A DNA stretch of 64,000 nucleotides from Streptomyces sp. AC512_CC834. Lineage in GTDB: Bacteria; Actinomycetota; Actinomycetes; Streptomycetales; Streptomycetaceae. Positions 1-8,999 of this stretch are shown here, one piece after another. Each line of letters opens with the position of its first letter. Positions within the stretch are counted from its first letter, which is position 1. The DNA lies in assembly GCF_019049325.1 (NCBI RefSeq), contig NZ_JAGMUO010000014.1:1-64000 (forward strand), given 5' to 3'. The notes beneath the pieces are model-generated. The model was not told where the DNA came from and made no database searches. It worked only from the letters and a program-made list of their open reading frames with translations. Position numbers and translations under genes: made by a program.

Positions 1-2
1 TC

Positions 3-47
3 CCGATCTCCACTCAAGATCAGGTTCGTATGGATGCCACGAAGTGA
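3..47 (+). CDS. Possible C-terminal tail of a gene entering from the left edge
   Basis: An open frame enters at base 3 and ends at TGA 45-47, giving the tail PISTQDQVRMDATK. It ends about 70 bases before a strong hairpin terminator on the same strand, which fits the 3' end of a plus-strand gene. The fragment is too short to identify a family or to rule out chance. Confidence 0.25.
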   Translation, partial: PISTQDQVRMDATK

Positions 48-117
48 GTCAGTTTTGATCCGCCGTCAGAGGGTCACGGTTCAAGCGACGCCGACACGTA
101 CGGGGACCGCACCGTTT

Positions 118-147
118 GGCCCGCACCATTTGGTGCGGGCCTCTTCT
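118..147 (+). terminator. Rho-independent-type terminator
   Basis: A perfect 10-bp stem (118-127 with 132-141, loop ATTT) is followed by a pyrimidine-rich TCTTCTC run. It would end transcription entering from the left edge. Confidence 0.75.
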
Positions 148-762
148 CGTATCTGGCGGCACGTCTCGCCCCACGGTCCCCAGAAGCCCTCAGCGGCTCT
201 CTCGCGGCCTTGACGGCGTCACATTCGCTCGGTACTCCAAAGACAGGGCACATCCCCCCGTGTGGCCCTTGGAGGTGGCGTATGGCGGCATCGGTCAGGC
301 ACGAGACGCGGGCCCTGCTCCGCGCGCATCTGTCGGCCGCGTCGTCATACGGTCACGTGACGCGCCACTGTCCGATCTGTCACCGGCTGTTGCGGCAGGC
401 GCTGGACTCGCCGGCGCCACAGTCTCCGACAGGTCGTCAAGAGGGCGTCGAGGACGGGAGCGCGTCCACGGTGTGAACCCCGCGGGCCCCAACGTCCTTG
501 CCACGCCGACCTCCTGGAGGCCACGCCTCCATTAGCGCACAGGTGCCCGGCCCAACAACCACCGTGCCGTGTGACGGGAGTCACCGCATGAGTTTTGGAA
601 ACCGTGGCACTTACGACTCCCCTACAACTGGTCAATTTAATATGTGCAATTGCACCCGGTTCCGCAGTGCTCGCACAGCCCGTCCGACGCCCCTCCCCAG
701 ACTCCGACAAGCCCGCTCACAGAACCGGCCGACCTCGCACCACCAGGCACAGGACCGGACAC
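148..762. other. Intergenic region, no supported gene
   Basis: Open frames here overlap on both strands, lack good ribosome binding sites and show no recognisable family. Two short palindromes are visible: GTCACGTGAC at 352-361, and GTGCAATTGCAC at 644-655, which follows an AT-rich stretch that is unusual for this genome. The region separates the left-edge transcript from the convergent bldC terminator. Confidence 0.5.
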
Positions 763-801
763 AAAAAGATCGCGCTGGACCCGGCGGAGTCCAGCGCGAT
801 C
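763..801 (-). terminator. bldC terminator
   Basis: A perfect 13-bp stem (768-780 with 789-801, 8-base loop) is followed, reading the minus strand, by a run of five T (763-767). This is a textbook factor-independent terminator about 100 bases past the bldC stop. Confidence 0.9.
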
Positions 802-904
802 AACGACGCACCTCTGTTGGGGCAGGGACGGCGTCGCTTGGAGCTGTGGTCCGAGCGTCCCGGCAGATTGGGGGACCTGCCGTTTTGCCCGGCTATTCAG
901 TTGT

Positions 905-1111
905 TCAGGCCTCGCTGCGCTGCTGCGGAATGCCCGCGAGCAGAGCGCGGACCTCGGCTTCGCGGTAGCGGCGATGCCCGCCGAGCGTGCGGATCGACGT
1001 GAGCTTGCCGGCCTTCGCCCAGCGCGTGACCGTCTTCGGGTCGACGCGGAACATGGTGGCGACCTCAGCCGGGGTCAGCAGCGGCTCGGCATCAGGGGTG
1101 CGAGCGGTCAT
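905..1111 (-). CDS. bldC: BldC, MerR-like developmental DNA-binding protein
   Basis: This 68-residue protein is a stand-alone MerR-type winged helix-turn-helix. The DNA-binding part covers about residues 10-55 (LLTPAEVATMFRVDPKTVTR, then the wing GGHRRYRE). In Streptomyces, BldC binds DNA cooperatively and delays entry into development. As I recall it, the sequence equals S. coelicolor BldC. The start chosen (MTARTPDAEP) has GAGGAGG about 8 bases upstream. A further in-frame upstream start would add 13 residues and lacks such a site. The gene is alone, with its own terminator downstream and a long upstream region, as expected for a monocistronic regulator. Confidence 0.97.
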   Translation of the reverse strand: MTARTPDAEPLLTPAEVATMFRVDPKTVTRWAKAGKLTSIRTLGGHRRYREAEVRALLAGIPQQRSEA

Positions 1112-1655
1112 GAGCGGCCTCCTCGGGAGAACCGAACCTTCTCGGTTCATTCCTCTAAATTCTGCACCTTGACCCGCGTTGCCCGAAATGGCGGACGCGA
1201 GTCGAGTCGGTTATAGGACGAACGGCTTGTCCTCGGCACTACAACTACACCATCTGTCCAGCCGCGTCGGCCAAACCGATGGAATTGCCCTCCCAGGTGT
1301 TCATCAGCGACGGAAGCCGATGGACCATGCCATAGCGGACAGTCACGCCCCTGTGACGATCAGTCACAGGGTGATCAGGGGTCACTCGACCTGCCATCAG
1401 ACCCCCCAAAGCGTGCAATGCTGAGATTCCGCCCACAGTGCATCACAGCAGGACGGAAGGAGCCCTCCCCGGGCTCCTTGTCCTATTTTGGCATGAGGAG
1501 GGGGAAGGGGCGCAAGAGTGATGTACGTGCGGTCCGTCACGCTTGACGCATACGCCCGGAACGGGACCTACGTCCCTTGTCGACATGACATCAGCCCACA
1601 CCGAACGAGTGTCTGAGCGGAAGACGAAACCCCACATCGGGCGGTACGTCAAACG
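1112..1655. other. bldC upstream region, no supported gene
   Basis: This 544-base region should hold the bldC promoter (minus strand). A minus-strand frame at 1245-1436 and others are open but have weak GC3 bias and no family match. Near 1360-1385 there is GTGAC/GTCAC-type dyad symmetry. A plus-strand terminator lies at 1457-1487 with no recognisable gene in front of it (listed separately). Confidence 0.5.
1457..1487 (+). terminator. Plus-strand terminator without an obvious gene
   Basis: A perfect 9-bp stem (1457-1465 with 1471-1479, loop TCCCC) is followed by GTCCTATTTT. The T-rich side is on the plus strand, although both neighbouring genes are on the minus strand. Confidence 0.6.
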
Positions 1656-2507
1656 TCAGTTCGCGGACCGCCGGTCCCGGACCGCCCGCCAGCGCTCGAC
1701 CAGCCGCCCGTAGGCCGCCCCCGCCGCCGCCCCGTCGCCGTGGCGCAGCGCCTCGATTCCCTCGGCCACGTCCGCCGCGGAGTGGTCGGCCTCCAGCTCG
1801 CCCGCGGGCAGGGCGTGCACCAGTCCGCCGTAGTCCAGCTCCACCAGGGAGCGCGGGTGGAACTCCTCCAGCCAACGCCCCACGTCCACCAGGCCGTCGA
1901 TGAGCGGCCCCTCGTCCACGGCCTCCCGCAGGGCCCGCAGCCCCCGGGCCACCCGCCGGCGGGCCTGCACCATCGGCGTCCGGTAGCGCAGCACCGGCGC
2001 GGCCGACCCCGCACCCTCGCCGCCCCGGTCGTACTCCCGCTCGTCGTCGGAGACCAGCACGAACCAGTTGATCGGCACCTGCCAGGTGGCCGTGCGGATC
2101 CAGGGGCGGGCGTCCGGGTTTCGCTCCAGCCAGCGCTCGTAGTCCTGCGAGGTCTGACGGCGTACGACCGGGGGGATCAGGGCGTCCAGAACGGGGTCCG
2201 GGAAGTCCTCGGCCAGTTCTTCCAGGGCCTGCCAGCCGCGCAGCCGGGTCCGCCAGGGGCAGACGCAGACCACGCCGTCGACCTCCGTCACGAAGGCGTC
2301 GGCGCTCTCGTGCACCGGCACCGCCACGGGCGGGGTGGGCAGCAGGTCGGCCAGGGAGCGGCGGAGTTCCTCCTGGTAGGAGGGCCGGTCCGGGCGGCGG
2401 GCGTAACGGGACCAGTGGGCGCGCTCCTCGTCGGGGAAGGCGGCCAGCGGTTCGTACACACGCAGGTACGCCGCGTACGGGACGATCACCGAGGACACCT
2501 TGGGCAC
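1656..2507 (-). CDS. Conserved hypothetical protein
   Basis: A 283-residue soluble protein without signal peptide or membrane segment. I do not recognise a characterised domain. The opening MPKVSSVIVPYAAYLRVYEP and the mix of Trp, Arg and acidic residues look like a conserved actinobacterial protein found beside bldC and valine dehydrogenase, but this is from memory. The start is GTG at 2507 with GGGAGGGAAG upstream at good spacing. It is transcribed divergently from vdh; the two share a 230-base promoter region. Confidence 0.8.
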   Translation of the reverse strand: MPKVSSVIVPYAAYLRVYEPLAAFPDEERAHWSRYARRPDRPSYQEELRRSLADLLPTPPVAVPVHESADAFVTEVDGVVCVCPWRTRLRGWQALEELAEDFPDPVLDALIPPVVRRQTSQDYERWLERNPDARPWIRTATWQVPINWFVLVSDDEREYDRGGEGAGSAAPVLRYRTPMVQARRRVARGLRALREAVDEGPLIDGLVDVGRWLEEFHPRSLVELDYGGLVHALPAGELEADHSAADVAEGIEALRHGDGAAAGAAYGRLVERWRAVRDRRSAN

Positions 2508-2737
2508 GCCTGCTTCCCTCCCCCGCGCACCGACGCGAAAACCTGTGGAAACCCGTGGAAACGGATCACAAAAGCGCGAGAATCTCTGCGAATCGTCGCA
2601 CGCCCGTACTCCGTGCGGAGGTGATCCTCGGCACTGTGCGGCGGGCGGGCACCACCAGGCTCTAATCTCGTGCCACAGTCCCCGCCACCCGCACGGGAAC
2701 TGCCGCCCATCGCCGCAACTACACAGGAGTCACCACC

Positions 2738-3832
2738 GTGACCGACGTAACCGGCGCACCTGCTGATGTACTGCACACCCTGTTCCACTCGGACCAGGGG
2801 GGTCATGAGCAAGTCGTGCTCTGCCAGGACCGTGCCAGCGGTCTCAAGGCCGTCATCGCCATCCACTCCACCGACCTGGGCCCCGCGCTCGGCGGTACCC
2901 GCTTCTACCCGTACGCGAGCGAGGCGGAGGCCGTCGCCGACGCGCTGAACCTCGCGCGCGGGATGTCGTACAAGAACGCCATGGCCGGTCTCGACCACGG
3001 CGGCGGCAAGGCCGTGATCATCGGTGATCCGGAGCAGATCAAGAGCGAGGAACTGCTCCTCGCCTACGGCCGGTTCGTCGCCTCGCTCGGCGGCCGTTAC
3101 GTCACCGCCTGCGACGTCGGCACCTACGTCGCCGACATGGACGTCGTGGCCCGCGAGTGCCGCTGGACGACCGGGCGCTCCCCGGAGAACGGCGGCGCGG
3201 GCGACTCCTCCGTCCTCACCTCCTTCGGCGTCTACCAGGGCATGCGGGCCGCCGCCCAGCACCTGTGGGGCGACCCGACGCTGCGCGACCGCACCGTCGG
3301 CATCGCGGGCGTCGGCAAGGTCGGCCACCACCTGGTCGAGCACCTGCTCGCCGAGGGCGCCCACGTGGTCGTGACCGATGTACGGGGGGACGTCGTACGG
3401 GCCGTCACCGAGCGGCACCCGTCGGTGGTCGCCGTCGCCGACACCGACGCGCTGATCCGGGTGGAGAACCTGGACATCTACGCGCCCTGCGCGCTCGGCG
3501 GGGCACTGAACGACGACACGGTGCCGGTACTGACCGCCAAGGTGGTGTGCGGCGCGGCCAACAACCAGCTCGCCCACCCGGGCGTGGAGAAGGACCTCGC
3601 CGACCGCGGGATCCTCTACGCGCCGGACTACGTGGTGAACGCCGGCGGCGTCATCCAGGTCGCCGACGAGCTGCACGGCTTCGACTTCGACCGGTGCAAG
3701 GGGAAGGCCGCGAAGATCTACGACACCACGCTGGCCATATTCGCACGTGCGAAGGAGGACGGTATTCCGCCGGCCGCGGCGGCCGACCGGATCGCCGAGC
3801 AGCGGATGGCGGAGGCACGCCCCCGGCGGTGA
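2738..3832 (+). CDS. vdh: Valine (branched-chain amino acid) dehydrogenase
   Basis: A 364-residue NAD-dependent enzyme of the Glu/Leu/Phe/Val dehydrogenase family that oxidatively deaminates valine to 2-oxoisovalerate. In Streptomyces this feeds catabolism and supplies acyl-CoA precursors. The family signature lies near residues 50-95: LGGTRFYPY, the substrate-binding and catalytic lysines K79 (MSYKNAMAG) and K91 (DHGGGKAV). A Rossmann NAD site GVGKVG is at 191-196. The length is typical of the family. The start is GTG with AGGAG in front. It is a single gene divergent from the 1656-2507 hypothetical. Confidence 0.95.
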   Translation: MTDVTGAPADVLHTLFHSDQGGHEQVVLCQDRASGLKAVIAIHSTDLGPALGGTRFYPYASEAEAVADALNLARGMSYKNAMAGLDHGGGKAVIIGDPEQIKSEELLLAYGRFVASLGGRYVTACDVGTYVADMDVVARECRWTTGRSPENGGAGDSSVLTSFGVYQGMRAAAQHLWGDPTLRDRTVGIAGVGKVGHHLVEHLLAEGAHVVVTDVRGDVVRAVTERHPSVVAVADTDALIRVENLDIYAPCALGGALNDDTVPVLTAKVVCGAANNQLAHPGVEKDLADRGILYAPDYVVNAGGVIQVADELHGFDFDRCKGKAAKIYDTTLAIFARAKEDGIPPAAAADRIAEQRMAEARPRR

Positions 3833-4161
3833 TCGGCGGGACCGCACAGGTCCCTGCAGGGGGCTCACAGGGGTCCTCGCAGGTTTGACCGGTACCCGTC
3901 GGGGGGCAGTTGGAGAGAACTCTCACTTCCCCGGCGGGTCGACCGTCGAAAGGTGGTTAAAATCGCCGTTGACCAGCGAGGACGGGGCGCCTCGAGGGTC
4001 CTGGGCGTGGCCACGTCCTACGGGCGACGTACCGTATGGGCGTGGGCTCAGGTACCGTGGAAGCCCTACGGACCGGTCTCTCCACGGAGAGCCCGTTCCG
4101 GACCATGAACGCGTGTCAAGACTCTGGGGCCGTCGAGCCCCGTCGTTGAGGGGGTCGAGCC
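3833..4161. other. Intergenic region between vdh and the DUF3073 gene
   Basis: A 329-base stretch without a credible gene. Short GC-rich dyads follow vdh, but none is a convincing terminator. It must contain the promoter of the downstream gene; I cannot assign hexamers with confidence. Confidence 0.4.
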
Positions 4162-4413
4162 ATGGGGCGCGGCCGGGCCAAGGCCAAGCAGACGAAGGTC
4201 GCCCGCCAGCTGAAGTACAACAGCGGTGGGACTGATCTCTCCCGCCTGGCCGAGGAGCTGGGCGCATCGCCGGCGAATTCGCAACCGCCGAATGGCGAGC
4301 AATTCGAGGACGATGAGCAAGACGATGACGTGTACGCGAAGTACGCCGACCTCTATGAGGACGACGACGAGGACGAGGACGGCCAGTCCCCGCAACAGCG
4401 ACGCGGCGCTTGA
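4162..4413 (+). CDS. DUF3073 family small acidic protein
   Basis: An 83-residue protein. It has a basic, conserved N-terminus (GRGRAKAKQTKVARQLKYNS, then TDLSRLAEEL) and a very acidic C-terminal half (EDDDEDEDG type runs, about residues 47-72). This charge-split layout and opening are typical of the DUF3073 family, which is widespread in actinobacteria and has no established function. GAGGGGGT lies upstream of the ATG. A perfect-stem terminator follows. Confidence 0.9.
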   Translation: MGRGRAKAKQTKVARQLKYNSGGTDLSRLAEELGASPANSQPPNGEQFEDDEQDDDVYAKYADLYEDDDEDEDGQSPQQRRGA

Positions 4414-4431
4414 CCTTGCACTGAGCACCTT

Positions 4432-4461
4432 CCCGGTCGGTGGCATCTGTCACCGACCGGG
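4432..4461 (+). terminator. Terminator between DUF3073 gene and purM
   Basis: A perfect 11-bp stem (4432-4442 with 4451-4461, 8-base loop) lies between convergent genes and probably serves both strands. Confidence 0.85.
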
Positions 4462-4530
4462 TTCTGTGCTACCCGCAGGTCTCGGACGCGGCTGAGTCTC
4501 GGACTGCCAGGTCTCAGACGGCCGCAGGTC

Positions 4531-5598
4531 TCAGACGGCGTAGTCGCCCACCAGCGCCGCGCCGGTCTCGTGGTCGCCGCGGTCGGTGATCTCGCCGGCC
4601 ACCCAGGCGTCCACGCCGCGGTCGGCGAGGGTCGTCAGGGCCACGTCCGTGGACTCCTCGGGCACGATGGCGATCATGCCCACGCCCATGTTGAGGGTCT
4701 TCTCCAGCTCCAGGCGCTCGACCCGGCCGGTCCGGCCGACGAGGTCGAAGATCGCGCCCGGGGCCCAGGTGGAGCGGTCGACCACGGCGTGCAGACCGTC
4801 GGGGATCACGCGGGCCAGGTTGGCCGCGAGCCCGCCGCCGGTGACGTGGCTGAAGGCGTGGACCTCGGCGGTGCGGATGAGGGCCAGGCAGTCCAGGGAG
4901 TAGATCTTGGTCGGCTCCAGCAGTTCCTCGCCCAGGGTGCGGCCCAGGCCGTCCAGGTGGGTGTCGAGCGCCAGGCCGCCCTCGTTCAGCAGGACGTGGC
5001 GGACGAGCGAGTACCCGTTCGAGTGAAGCCCGGAGGACGCCATGGCGATCACCGCGTCACCCGTACGGATGCGATCCGGGCCGAGCAGCCGGTCGGCCTC
5101 CACGACGCCCGTACCGGCGCCGGCGACGTCGAAGTCGTCCGCGCCCAGCAGGCCCGGGTGCTCGGCCGTCTCGCCGCCCACCAGGGCGCACCCGGCCAGC
5201 ACACAGCCCTCGGCGATGCCCTTGACGATCGCGGCGACACGCTCGGGGTGGACCTTGCCGACGCAGATGTAGTCGGTCATGAAGAGCGGCTCGGCGCCGC
5301 ACACCACGATGTCGTCCATGACCATGGCGACCAGGTCGTGGCCGATGGTGTCGTAGACGCCGAGCTGCCGGGCGATGTCGACCTTGGTGCCCACGCCGTC
5401 GGTGGCGGAGGCGAGCAGCGGGCGCTCGTAGTTCTTGAGGGCGGAGGCGTCGAAGAGGCCGGCGAAGCCGCCGAGGCCGCCGAGGACCTCGGGGCGCCGG
5501 GTCTTCCTGACCCATTCCTTCATCAGTTCGACGGCGCGGTCGCCCGCCTCGATGTCGACGCCGGCGGCTGCGTAGCTGGCACCAGTTGTGTCAGGCAT
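4531..5598 (-). CDS. purM: Phosphoribosylformylglycinamidine cyclo-ligase (AIR synthetase)
   Basis: A 355-residue PurM that makes aminoimidazole ribonucleotide from FGAM and ATP, the fifth step of purine synthesis. Family hallmarks are visible: an N-terminal LGGLGGFAGLFD, SATDGVGTKV, HDLVAMVMDDI, ALVGGETAEHPG, SSGLHSNGYSLVR, HVTGGGLAANLARV and a C-terminal NMGVGM. The ATG at 5598 (MPDTTGASY) is chosen over an in-frame TTG 30 bases upstream. It follows purF by 109 bases on the same strand and is probably co-transcribed. Confidence 0.97.
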   Translation of the reverse strand: MPDTTGASYAAAGVDIEAGDRAVELMKEWVRKTRRPEVLGGLGGFAGLFDASALKNYERPLLASATDGVGTKVDIARQLGVYDTIGHDLVAMVMDDIVVCGAEPLFMTDYICVGKVHPERVAAIVKGIAEGCVLAGCALVGGETAEHPGLLGADDFDVAGAGTGVVEADRLLGPDRIRTGDAVIAMASSGLHSNGYSLVRHVLLNEGGLALDTHLDGLGRTLGEELLEPTKIYSLDCLALIRTAEVHAFSHVTGGGLAANLARVIPDGLHAVVDRSTWAPGAIFDLVGRTGRVERLELEKTLNMGVGMIAIVPEESTDVALTTLADRGVDAWVAGEITDRGDHETGAALVGDYAV

Positions 5599-5707
5599 GA
5601 CGATGAGAACCTTCGTGTCGTACGGCAAGGCAGGGAGGCAAGGAGGCCAGGGAGGCGAACGGGGGCGACGAGGCGGTCGAAGCGGGCGGGTCGGGCGAGG
5701 CGGGCGG

Positions 5708-7234
5708 CTACGGGCGACGGATGGCGTCGGCGGCGGCCGTACCGGCGGGCCCGGCGGCCAGCTCGGTCTCCAGGAGCTGCTTGCCGAGCAGCTCGGGGTC
5801 GGGAAGCTCCATCGGGTACTCCCCGTCGAAGCAGGCGCGGCACAGGTTCGGCTTGGGGATGGTGGTCGCTTCGATCATGCCGTCGATGGAGATGTACGCC
5901 AGGGAGTCGGCGCCCATCGAGTTGCCGATCTCCTCGACGCTCATGCCGTTGGCGATGAGCTCGGCGCGGGTGGCGAAGTCGATGCCGAAGAAGCAGGGCC
6001 ACTTCACGGGCGGGGACGAGATCCGGATGTGGATCTCGGCGGCGCCGGCCTCGCGGAGCATGCGGACCAGGGCCCGCTGGGTGTTGCCGCGGACGATGGA
6101 GTCGTCCACGACGACCAGCCGCTTGCCCTTGATGACTTCCTTGAGGGGGTTCAGCTTCAGTCGGATGCCGAGCTGGCGGATGGTCTGTGAGGGTTGGATG
6201 AAGGTGCGGCCGACGTAGGCGTTCTTCACCAGGCCGTTGCCGAAGGGGATGCCGGAGGCCTCGGCGTAACCGATGGCGGCGGGGGTGCCGGACTCCGGGG
6301 TCGCTATGACGAGATCGGCCTCCGCGGGGGCCTCCTTCGCCAGCTTGCGGCCCATCTCGACGCGCGAGAGGTAGACGTTGCGGCCGGCGATGTCGGTGTC
6401 CGGGCGGGCCAGGTACACGTACTCGAAGACACAGCCCTTGGGCTTCGCTTCTGCGAATCGGGAAGTTCGCAGCCCGTTCTCGTCGATGGCGACGAACTCG
6501 CCCGGCTCGATCTCGCGGACGTAGGAGGCGCCGCAGATGTCGAGCGCGGCGGACTCGGAGGCGACCACCCAGCCGCGCTCGAGGCGGCCGAGGACCAGCG
6601 GGCGGATGCCCTGCGGGTCACGGGCGGCGTAGAGGGTGTACTCGTCCATGAAGACGAGGCTGAAGGCGCCGCGCACCTGGGGCAGCACCTTGCCGGCCGC
6701 CTCCTCGACGGTCAGCGGCTTGCCGTCGTCGTCGACCTGGCCCGCGAGCAGCGCGGTGATCAGGTCGGTGTCGTTGGTCGCCGCGACCCGGGGGGAGCGG
6801 CCGTCCTGCTTGGGCAGGTCGGCGACCAGCTCGGCGAGCTGGGCGGTGTTGACGAGGTTGCCGTTGTGCCCGAGCGCGATGGAACCCTGCGCGGTGGCAC
6901 GGAACGTCGGCTGGGCGTTCTCCCAGACGGAGGCTCCGGTGGTCGAGTAGCGGGCGTGACCGACCGCGATGTGACCCTGGAGCGAACCGAGCGAGGTCTC
7001 GTCGAAGACCTGGGAAACCAGGCCCATGTCCTTGAAGACGAGGATCTTGGAGCCGTTGCTGACCGCGATTCCCGCGGATTCCTGGCCCCGATGCTGGAGG
7101 GCGTAGAGCCCGAAGTAGGAGAGTTTTGCGACCTCTTCGCCAGGAGCCCAGACACCGAAGACGCCGCATGCGTCCTGGGGGCCCTTCTCGCCGGGAAGCA
7201 GATCGTGATTGAGTCGACCGTCACCACGTGGCAC
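5708..7234 (-). CDS. purF: Amidophosphoribosyltransferase
   Basis: A 508-residue first committed enzyme of purine synthesis (PRPP + glutamine to phosphoribosylamine). The N-terminal Ntn-hydrolase nucleophile is Cys23 in DACGVFG, so a 22-residue propeptide is probably removed. The PRPP motif VVVDDSIVRG is at about 374-383. Cys268, Cys414, Cys465 and Cys468 match in spacing the four 4Fe-4S ligands of the B. subtilis enzyme, so this is the oxygen-sensitive, iron-sulfur class. It lies upstream of purM, and 62 bases downstream of the META-domain gene. Confidence 0.97.
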   Translation of the reverse strand: MPRGDGRLNHDLLPGEKGPQDACGVFGVWAPGEEVAKLSYFGLYALQHRGQESAGIAVSNGSKILVFKDMGLVSQVFDETSLGSLQGHIAVGHARYSTTGASVWENAQPTFRATAQGSIALGHNGNLVNTAQLAELVADLPKQDGRSPRVAATNDTDLITALLAGQVDDDGKPLTVEEAAGKVLPQVRGAFSLVFMDEYTLYAARDPQGIRPLVLGRLERGWVVASESAALDICGASYVREIEPGEFVAIDENGLRTSRFAEAKPKGCVFEYVYLARPDTDIAGRNVYLSRVEMGRKLAKEAPAEADLVIATPESGTPAAIGYAEASGIPFGNGLVKNAYVGRTFIQPSQTIRQLGIRLKLNPLKEVIKGKRLVVVDDSIVRGNTQRALVRMLREAGAAEIHIRISSPPVKWPCFFGIDFATRAELIANGMSVEEIGNSMGADSLAYISIDGMIEATTIPKPNLCRACFDGEYPMELPDPELLGKQLLETELAAGPAGTAAADAIRRP

Positions 7235-7296
7235 GCCACCGAGTGTAGGCGAGATCGACCACTGGTCCGAATTGGGGATATCGGCTCACGATCGGA

Positions 7297-8133
7297 TCAC
7301 TGGTCGGCGACGGCCCGGACGGTGGCACCGTCTTCGCTGGTCAGCGTGAGGGTTTCATGATCGATCCGGTACTCGACCGGACCGTCGAAGAGGCCCAGCA
7401 TCCGCTTCTCGGCGTCCATGAGTGAGCCTTCGCACATCATTCGGGTGGTGGCCGGGGCGCCGAGGGTGATACGTCCGTCGCTGACCGTGGCCCTGGCGTT
7501 GACGTGGTTGCAGGGGAGGCGGCCGGAGACGGTCCTGGCGTCCTGGTCGAAGGTGAGGTGGGCGCGGCCCCGGTGGCCCGGGGTGGTCACCGTCCACTTC
7601 GTTCCGAACAGGGACGCGTCCGCCGGCCTGCTCAGCCGGACGGTGTCGCCGTCGGCGGTGGTGAGGGTCAGCTTCTCTCCCTCGTCCTCGCCCTCGTGCT
7701 TGTCCTCGTGCTTCGTGGTGAGCGGGCCGGTGGTGAGGGTGCGGCCGAGGGACTTCTCGAAGTCGACGGGGGTGTTCTCGCAGGCCTTCTCGGTGAACAT
7801 GCCGTCACTGAGCCGGACGCTCCCGCCGTCGACGTCGGCACGGGCGCTGAAGGTGTTGCAGCCGGTGCTGCCCACCGCCTCGCCGGTGTCGTCGATACGG
7901 ACCTGCGCCGCGTCCGGCGCCTGGTGGGTGGTGCCGTCGACGGTGACGCTGTCGATGCTCCACCGGACGCCGGTGATCGACTGCCCGTCCGAGCCCACGG
8001 AGGCGCTACCGGTGTCGTCGGCCCTCTCGCTGCCGCAGGCCGCGGCGAGCGGGACGAGCGCGACGACGGCCGCCACGGTCAGGGTCATGCTGCGCTGCTG
8101 CTTCTGCTGCTTCTGTTGCTTCCGCCTGTACAT
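7297..8133 (-). CDS. META (HslJ-like) domain lipoprotein
   Basis: A 278-residue predicted lipoprotein. The start MYRRKQQKQQ is followed by a hydrophobic segment and a lipobox-like PLAAACGS with Cys33. Two META/HslJ repeats follow: GVRWSIDSVTVDG ... GSTGCNTFSARADVDG ... KACENTP, then GTKWTVTTPG ... GRLPCNHVNARATVSDG ... TRMMCEGSLMDAEKRML. Paired cysteines recur at matching positions in each repeat. HslJ-type domains occur in heat-shock or envelope proteins; the role here is unknown. The strongly polar Gln/Lys start is encoded by CTGCTTCTG-type repeats. The ribosome binding site is weak. Confidence 0.85.
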   Translation of the reverse strand: MYRRKQQKQQKQQRSMTLTVAAVVALVPLAAACGSERADDTGSASVGSDGQSITGVRWSIDSVTVDGTTHQAPDAAQVRIDDTGEAVGSTGCNTFSARADVDGGSVRLSDGMFTEKACENTPVDFEKSLGRTLTTGPLTTKHEDKHEGEDEGEKLTLTTADGDTVRLSRPADASLFGTKWTVTTPGHRGRAHLTFDQDARTVSGRLPCNHVNARATVSDGRITLGAPATTRMMCEGSLMDAEKRMLGLFDGPVEYRIDHETLTLTSEDGATVRAVADQ

Positions 8134-8192
8134 GGCGATTCGACGGAGACGGGGAAGATGCGGTTCCGTCCGTTTGCCCCTCGGCTCTCCCC

Positions 8193-8990
8193 TCAGCTCA
8201 GCAGGGGCAACAGCTCTCCCAGGTCGGCCCGCTCCCCGCTCGCGCTCACCTTGGCCGCGGCCACGGCGTCCTTCCAGGCCAGCCGTCCGCCGGCCAGCCG
8301 GACCCAGGTCAGCGGGTCGGTCTCGACGACGTTGGACGGGGTGCCCCGGGTGTGCCGGGGCCCTTCCACGCACTGCACGACCGCGTACGGCGGGATCCGC
8401 ACCTCCGTCGAGCCGCCGGGCGCCTTCACGGCGAGCGCGTCGGCCAGCAGCCGGGTCGCGGCGGCCAGGGCCTGCCGGTCGTACGGGATGTCGAGGCCGG
8501 GCACGGCGGCGTTCAGGTCGTCGGTGTGCACGACCAGCTCGACGGTGCGGGTGACGACGTAGTCGGCCAGCGGCAGGGCGCCCGCGCTGGTGGGGAGCAG
8601 CCGACTGCCGGGGGAGTTGTCGAGGCGTTCGGTGAAGCGCCGCTCGACCTCGGACAGGTGGCCGTCGAGGTCGGAGTGTTCGGCGGCCAGCCGGCGGGCG
8701 GTCCCGGCGATGGCGTCCGCGTCGGCTGCGATGGCGAACGGCCAGTCGAGCAGCCGCCCGTCCTGCCGCACGGGCTCGGGTTCCCCGAGCAGCCGGTCCA
8801 CGGCGGTCAGCGCCGTCCCGACGTGCGCGACCAGCTCCCGCACCGTCCAGTCCCCTAGCCGCGTCGGCAGCGCGAGCTGCTCGGGGGTGAGGGTGCGGAC
8901 GGCCGCCCGTACGTTGCCGAACTGGGCGAGGACGGCGGTGCGGGTCCGGGCGGGGTCGTAGCTGCGGGGGCGCCTTCTGGCCGGGGGCAT
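8193..8990 (-). CDS. Maleylpyruvate isomerase-family mycothiol-dependent enzyme
   Basis: A 265-residue protein with the actinobacterial MDMPI/DinB_2-like N-terminal helical bundle (VRTLTPEQLALPTRLGDWTVRELVAHV, about residues 30-65) and a C-terminal sterol-carrier-like part (WVRLAGGRLAWKDAVAAAKVSASGERADLGELLPLLS). The N-terminal HVGTAL and the later VVHTDD region supply the histidines that normally bind metal in this family. Members use mycothiol as cofactor; the substrate cannot be told from sequence. It is followed on the same strand by the META lipoprotein gene. Confidence 0.85.
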   Translation of the reverse strand: MPPARRRPRSYDPARTRTAVLAQFGNVRAAVRTLTPEQLALPTRLGDWTVRELVAHVGTALTAVDRLLGEPEPVRQDGRLLDWPFAIAADADAIAGTARRLAAEHSDLDGHLSEVERRFTERLDNSPGSRLLPTSAGALPLADYVVTRTVELVVHTDDLNAAVPGLDIPYDRQALAAATRLLADALAVKAPGGSTEVRIPPYAVVQCVEGPRHTRGTPSNVVETDPLTWVRLAGGRLAWKDAVAAAKVSASGERADLGELLPLLS

Positions 8991-8999
8991 GGGGTGAGC

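Noticed and set aside
116..535. Open frame at the left edge
   Set aside because: It starts inside the terminator hairpin, has no binding site and no recognisable composition.
1245..1436. Small minus-strand open frame upstream of bldC
   Set aside because: GC3 bias is weaker than in real genes here, no ribosome binding site was found, and no family is recognised. It could still be a leader peptide.
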